Part shown: one piece after another, positions 4,089-7,147 of the stretch
Layout of the letters: each line of letters begins with the position of its first letter
Position numbering within the stretch: position 1 is the first letter of the stretch
Assembly: GCA_026396845.1 (NCBI GenBank)
Contig: JAPLWC010000008.1
Coordinates: 1 to 7,147, forward strand
DNA length: 7,147 nt
Origin: Candidatus Gottesmanbacteria bacterium
GTDB lineage: Bacteria > Patescibacteriota > Microgenomatia > UBA10105 > UBA927
Direction of reading: 5' to 3'
Notes under the pieces: model-generated
What the model was told of the DNA's origin: nothing
Seen by the model: the letters and a program-made list of their open reading frames with translations, nothing else
Database searches by the model: none
Translations under genes and position numbers: made by a program

Positions 4089-5165
4089 GTGACAGTTTAT
4101 CAAGAAACGAAATCCGTCACCCGCCCCGAAGAGCCGTTTCCCGGCGTGCCGCGTTGGCGCATGGATATAGCGCCGGTCGGACCACACGCGCCCGAACTAA
4201 CACCAGAGGCAGAACGATTTTTAGTACATCTGACACAAAAGGCCAATGGATTTTTTGATGGAATTGCCCGCAACATGGCTCCGGGAGAACGCGACGAGTA
4301 CTTCACTGTCCACACAACAAAAGAAAATGCCGAACAACTTGTCCATAAAACAGCAGCAGATGTACACGAAGTGACCAAAGACTATAGTAACGTCCATCTC
4401 GTTTTCTTTCCTGCCGGTTCCATACCGATTGCGAGGTTAATTAGCGACAAAGGGTATCCCTCTCACCGCATGCACGTACTTGATATCAGCGGGTCTACCG
4501 GCACCGAAAGCGGATCCGCCGTGGTAACAGGCACCATTCCCCGCGAACTATTGGATCCCACACATGACATTGTCATCCCTGAAGATATTATTGATACTGT
4601 AAATACCATATTTAGGTTTATTCAGGCGAGAGGCGAATTCCGCGATCCAACTGAAACGCATAAAAACTGGCTTTATACGCTCGGCCGGCGGCTAAAAATG
4701 GCTCATGCAAACGGCAATATCTATCTTTCGGCTTATGCAGATTTTGCACGGGCGGCATCAGAAGAACATGTGTCTGTGTTATCGGTCTGGAGTAAAAATG
4801 AGCAGGCACGGCGAGCTATATGGATACAAGCGTTTGGTCAACCGGCCTCTTCACAAACTCGCATTCAACAGGAGTTGCTTATGTGCTATCCAATTATGTC
4901 TCTCCCGCCAACGCTGTGGGCCCTCGGCGGAGACTACGTTATGGATACGGGAGTTCTCTGGTCACGAATTATAAAAAAACTCCCCCCTGCTTTACAAAAA
5001 GACCCCAGAGTCACACAATATATCGGTCCAACTGTTGATGATAAAACCAGCGAATGGCTGATTCGAGCGGTACGGATCGGTCCCCTTGCCTATTTTGAAA
5101 CCAAGGATCAGGAAACGAATGTCATCAAATTTATTGCGAAACATGCCTCACGGTTACTTGGTTGA
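4089..5165 (+). CDS. Phosphoribosyltransferase-like protein of unknown substrate
   Basis: This 358-residue soluble protein has no signal peptide or membrane helix. Residues 161-173 (IVIPEDIIDTVNT) resemble the PRPP-binding loop of type I phosphoribosyltransferases (hydrophobic strand, E/D-D-hydrophobic-x-D-T-x-x-T), but the small glycine after DT is replaced by Val-Asn. Upstream, VHLVFFPAGSIPIARLI (102-118) fits the preceding strand and loop (GGxxxA-like), and VLDISGSTGT (130-139) could be another core strand. The C-terminal half (about 190-358) matches nothing I recognise. The assignment is tentative; a degenerate, non-catalytic PRTase fold is possible. The GTG start at 4089 is supported by the promoter, whose start point falls on it; the next in-frame ATG is at 4161. 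The gene diverges from comEA and shares its promoter region, and its TGA is one base from the convergent leuS stop. Confidence 0.75.
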   Translation: MTVYQETKSVTRPEEPFPGVPRWRMDIAPVGPHAPELTPEAERFLVHLTQKANGFFDGIARNMAPGERDEYFTVHTTKENAEQLVHKTAADVHEVTKDYSNVHLVFFPAGSIPIARLISDKGYPSHRMHVLDISGSTGTESGSAVVTGTIPRELLDPTHDIVIPEDIIDTVNTIFRFIQARGEFRDPTETHKNWLYTLGRRLKMAHANGNIYLSAYADFARAASEEHVSVLSVWSKNEQARRAIWIQAFGQPASSQTRIQQELLMCYPIMSLPPTLWALGGDYVMDTGVLWSRIIKKLPPALQKDPRVTQYIGPTVDDKTSEWLIRAVRIGPLAYFETKDQETNVIKFIAKHASRLLG

Positions 5166-5166
5166 G

Positions 5167-7147
5167 TTATACCACGAAGTTGATGAGTTTCCTGGGGATA
5201 AAAATGACTTTCCGGATGGCTTTTCCTTCCAAAAACTTTTGCGCTTTCCCGCTCTTTTTTGCTAACTTCTCTATATCGTTCTGATTCATACTCTGTTCTT
5301 TTGTAACCGTCAGTGCATCACGCAGTTTACCGTTTACCTGCACGACTACCTCCACCGTTTTTTCAATGATCGCCGACTCGTCGTACGTGGGCCATGGCTG
5401 GGTATGGACGGAAAATTTGCCTCCAAGCTGATTCCAAAGTTCTTCAGTCAGATGCGGCGCAAATGGCGCAAGCATGAGAATAAACTTTTTCAAATCAGGT
5501 ATGCCGACAACTCCCCCTTCATCTGCAACTAAATTAGTAAACTCCATCATGCCGGCAATAGCAGTATTATAGCGACGTTTTTCGATGTCATCGCCTATGC
5601 GTTTTATGGCTTTCTCAAGCGCCGAAGATATAGTAGCGCCGGATGAGGTTGACTGCTTACGGCAACTTGCCTGCGCCATCCGCCATATACGACCAACCCA
5701 ACGAAACATGCCCTCCATGGCGGTATCACGGAAGTCACCCCCCTGGTCGAACGGTCCCATGAACATTAAATAGAGTCGCAATGCATCAGATCCATACAAT
5801 TTTATATACTCATCAGGCGTAACGACGTTTCCTTTACTTTTACTCATCTTCGCACCGTCTTTGATCACGAGCCCGTGCGCGTAAAACTTCAAAAATGGTT
5901 CTTCGAACGTCAGGTAGCCCCAATCTTTGAGAGCCATCGTGACGAAACGGGAATACATGAGGTGCAAAACAGAATGTTCTGCCCCGCCCGTGTACATATG
6001 AACCGGAAGCCAGCGTTTAGTAATCGCGGGATCCCATGGTAAAACATCGCGATCGGCCGAATCCGAGTGACTGGCTGACCCGCTCCTGCGGGGCCCACGA
6101 AGGAACGAGGATTCGTCGCCGTCGCGATGAACAGATGGGTATCTCAAAAAATACCATGAACTGTCTAAAAATGTATCAGACACATCTGTTTCCCGTACAG
6201 CTTTCCCTTTGCAGCCCGGACAGGTCGTTTCGTAAAACTCTTTGTGTTTAGCAAGCGGCGCGATGTCATCGTCCCCAGGCTTGTAATCGTCGATGCGGGG
6301 CAACAGGACGGGTAACTCACTTTCAGGCACTGTGTACCAGCCCGCATTGCTACGCAAAGCGTTGCTGGCGGGATAGCCGGGTACATCCATGCGCTCACCT
6401 TTGTTATTTTTGGCGCACGTTTTACAATAGATCATCGGTATCGGCGGCCCCCAATACCGCTGACGCGAGAGGAGCCAATCGCGGAGATGATACGTCGTAA
6501 CGCGCTTCCCCCACCCTTTTTCTTCCAAATAGTCCATCATTTCTTTCATTGCTTTATGGATATCCATTCCATTGAGAAATCCGGAATTCATCAGTATTCC
6601 CGCGTTTTCCTGCACTTGCTCTGCCTGTGAAATATCCGATGTGTCGCCGTCTATGCCTTCAACGACTCGGATGATAGGTATATCAAACTGTATCGCAAAC
6701 GCAAAATCCCGTGTGTCATGGCCGGGGACTCCGACGACCGCACCGGTCCCTACATTCATGAGCACGAAATCGGAAACATAGAGCGGCATACGGCGCCCCG
6801 TGAGTTGATTGATACAATACAGATGCGTGAATACGCCGGTTTTAGCCTGGCCTTCAGCTATCCGGGTGCTTTCAGATTTAGCTTTGGCAGCCTCAATATA
6901 TTTGGTTAATGTGACGCGCTCTTCCTTTTTTATCACTGTAAGAACATGACTGACAAGGGGGTATTCCGGGGCTAAAACGACAAATGTGGCCCCAAAATTG
7001 GTATCTGGCCGTGTAGTGAAGCATGTCACCTGTCCAATTCTCTTACCACTTTCATCAACGACATCATAGGTAATGTTTATCCCCTCTTTTTTCCCGATCC
7101 AATTGGTTTGCGCGACTTTTATTTTCTCTGACCAATCGAGGCTGGAT
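5167..7147 (-). CDS. leuS: Leucyl-tRNA synthetase, C-terminal two thirds; runs off the right edge
   Basis: LeuRS charges tRNA-Leu with leucine and edits mischarged tRNA, in the cytoplasm. The frame is open to the window edge, and about 659 codons are visible of the usual 800-900. In order: NWIGKKEG near 7072-7095; the editing domain with TRPDTNFGATF and GTGAVVGVPGHDTRDF; the LLSRQRYWGPPIP segment; zinc-ligand pairs CKTC (near 6426) and CPGC (near 6222); DTFLDSSWYFLRY; GGAEHSVLHLMYSRF; the KMSKSKGN signature (KMSKS at 5850-5836); the helical anticodon-binding domain; and the C-terminal VNGKLRD to KVIFIPRKLINFVV. The HIGH motif lies outside the window. Between SSWYFLRYPSV and LPWDPAITKRW there is an in-frame Ser/Arg-rich insertion of about 25 residues encoded by a palindromic element. 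All visible catalytic motifs are intact. Confidence 0.97.
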   Translation of the reverse strand, partial: SSLDWSEKIKVAQTNWIGKKEGINITYDVVDESGKRIGQVTCFTTRPDTNFGATFVVLAPEYPLVSHVLTVIKKEERVTLTKYIEAAKAKSESTRIAEGQAKTGVFTHLYCINQLTGRRMPLYVSDFVLMNVGTGAVVGVPGHDTRDFAFAIQFDIPIIRVVEGIDGDTSDISQAEQVQENAGILMNSGFLNGMDIHKAMKEMMDYLEEKGWGKRVTTYHLRDWLLSRQRYWGPPIPMIYCKTCAKNNKGERMDVPGYPASNALRSNAGWYTVPESELPVLLPRIDDYKPGDDDIAPLAKHKEFYETTCPGCKGKAVRETDVSDTFLDSSWYFLRYPSVHRDGDESSFLRGPRRSGSASHSDSADRDVLPWDPAITKRWLPVHMYTGGAEHSVLHLMYSRFVTMALKDWGYLTFEEPFLKFYAHGLVIKDGAKMSKSKGNVVTPDEYIKLYGSDALRLYLMFMGPFDQGGDFRDTAMEGMFRWVGRIWRMAQASCRKQSTSSGATISSALEKAIKRIGDDIEKRRYNTAIAGMMEFTNLVADEGGVVGIPDLKKFILMLAPFAPHLTEELWNQLGGKFSVHTQPWPTYDESAIIEKTVEVVVQVNGKLRDALTVTKEQSMNQNDIEKLAKKSGKAQKFLEGKAIRKVIFIPRKLINFVV
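6045..6129. repeat. Palindromic element inserted in frame within leuS
   Basis: The left arm (6045-6064, CATCGCGATCGGCCGAATCC) and right arm (6109-6129) are inverted copies. Matching blocks are CATCGCGA, CGGC and CGAATCC, broken only by a one-base and a two-base difference. The 44-nt centre contains a further perfect hairpin CCCGC-TCCT-GCGGG (6079-6092). On the coding strand it reads HRDGDESSFLRGPRR then SGSASHSDSADRD. HRD occurs at one end and DRD at the other, so removing 75 nt (25 codons) restores a smooth SVHRDVLPWD. Confidence 0.8.

Overview
The window looks like a chromosomal segment of an uncultivated bacterium, most likely of the Candidate Phyla Radiation (Patescibacteria; the Microgenomates side would fit). 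This is inference from three things: compact genes, a comEA-comEC block beside leuS, and short GC-rich palindromes scattered between and inside genes. No marker gene here fixes the lineage. No tRNA, rRNA, CRISPR array or transposase was found.

Layout. (1) Bases 1-455, minus: the 5' part of argH (argininosuccinate lyase), running off the left edge and carrying an in-frame TAG. (2) Bases 456-771: its promoter and a leader of about 280 nt on the minus strand. The leader ends in a T-box sequence and a strong terminator whose U-run touches the argH start codon. (3) Bases 792-1729, plus: a divergent promoter and an unrecognised 298-residue protein. (4) Bases 1744-4024, minus: a competence DNA-uptake block of comEA, a comEC competence-domain ORF, and a separate ORF for the ComEC metallo-beta-lactamase domain. 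The last ORF stops right after its HHG motif; an in-frame remnant of what looks like the normal C-terminus lies beyond a palindromic repeat. (5) Bases 4025-4088: a very compact divergent promoter region. (6) Bases 4089-5165, plus: a 358-residue protein with a phosphoribosyltransferase-like PRPP-loop motif. (7) Bases 5167-7147, minus: the C-terminal two thirds of leuS, carrying an in-frame palindromic insertion.

How it works together. ComEA (membrane-anchored DNA receptor) and ComEC (channel plus nuclease-like domain) would form the inner DNA-uptake machinery, but ComEC is split and damaged at its C-terminus. ArgH makes arginine, and its T-box leader implies control by uncharged tRNA, yet the gene has a premature stop. 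Both lesions could be real gene decay or sequence error in a metagenomic assembly.

The points most worth attention are the T-box leader of argH, the divergent promoter pair whose -35 boxes share one perfect palindrome and which predicts leaderless mRNAs on both sides, the Rickettsia-style palindromic insertion inside leuS, and two proteins without a clear family.
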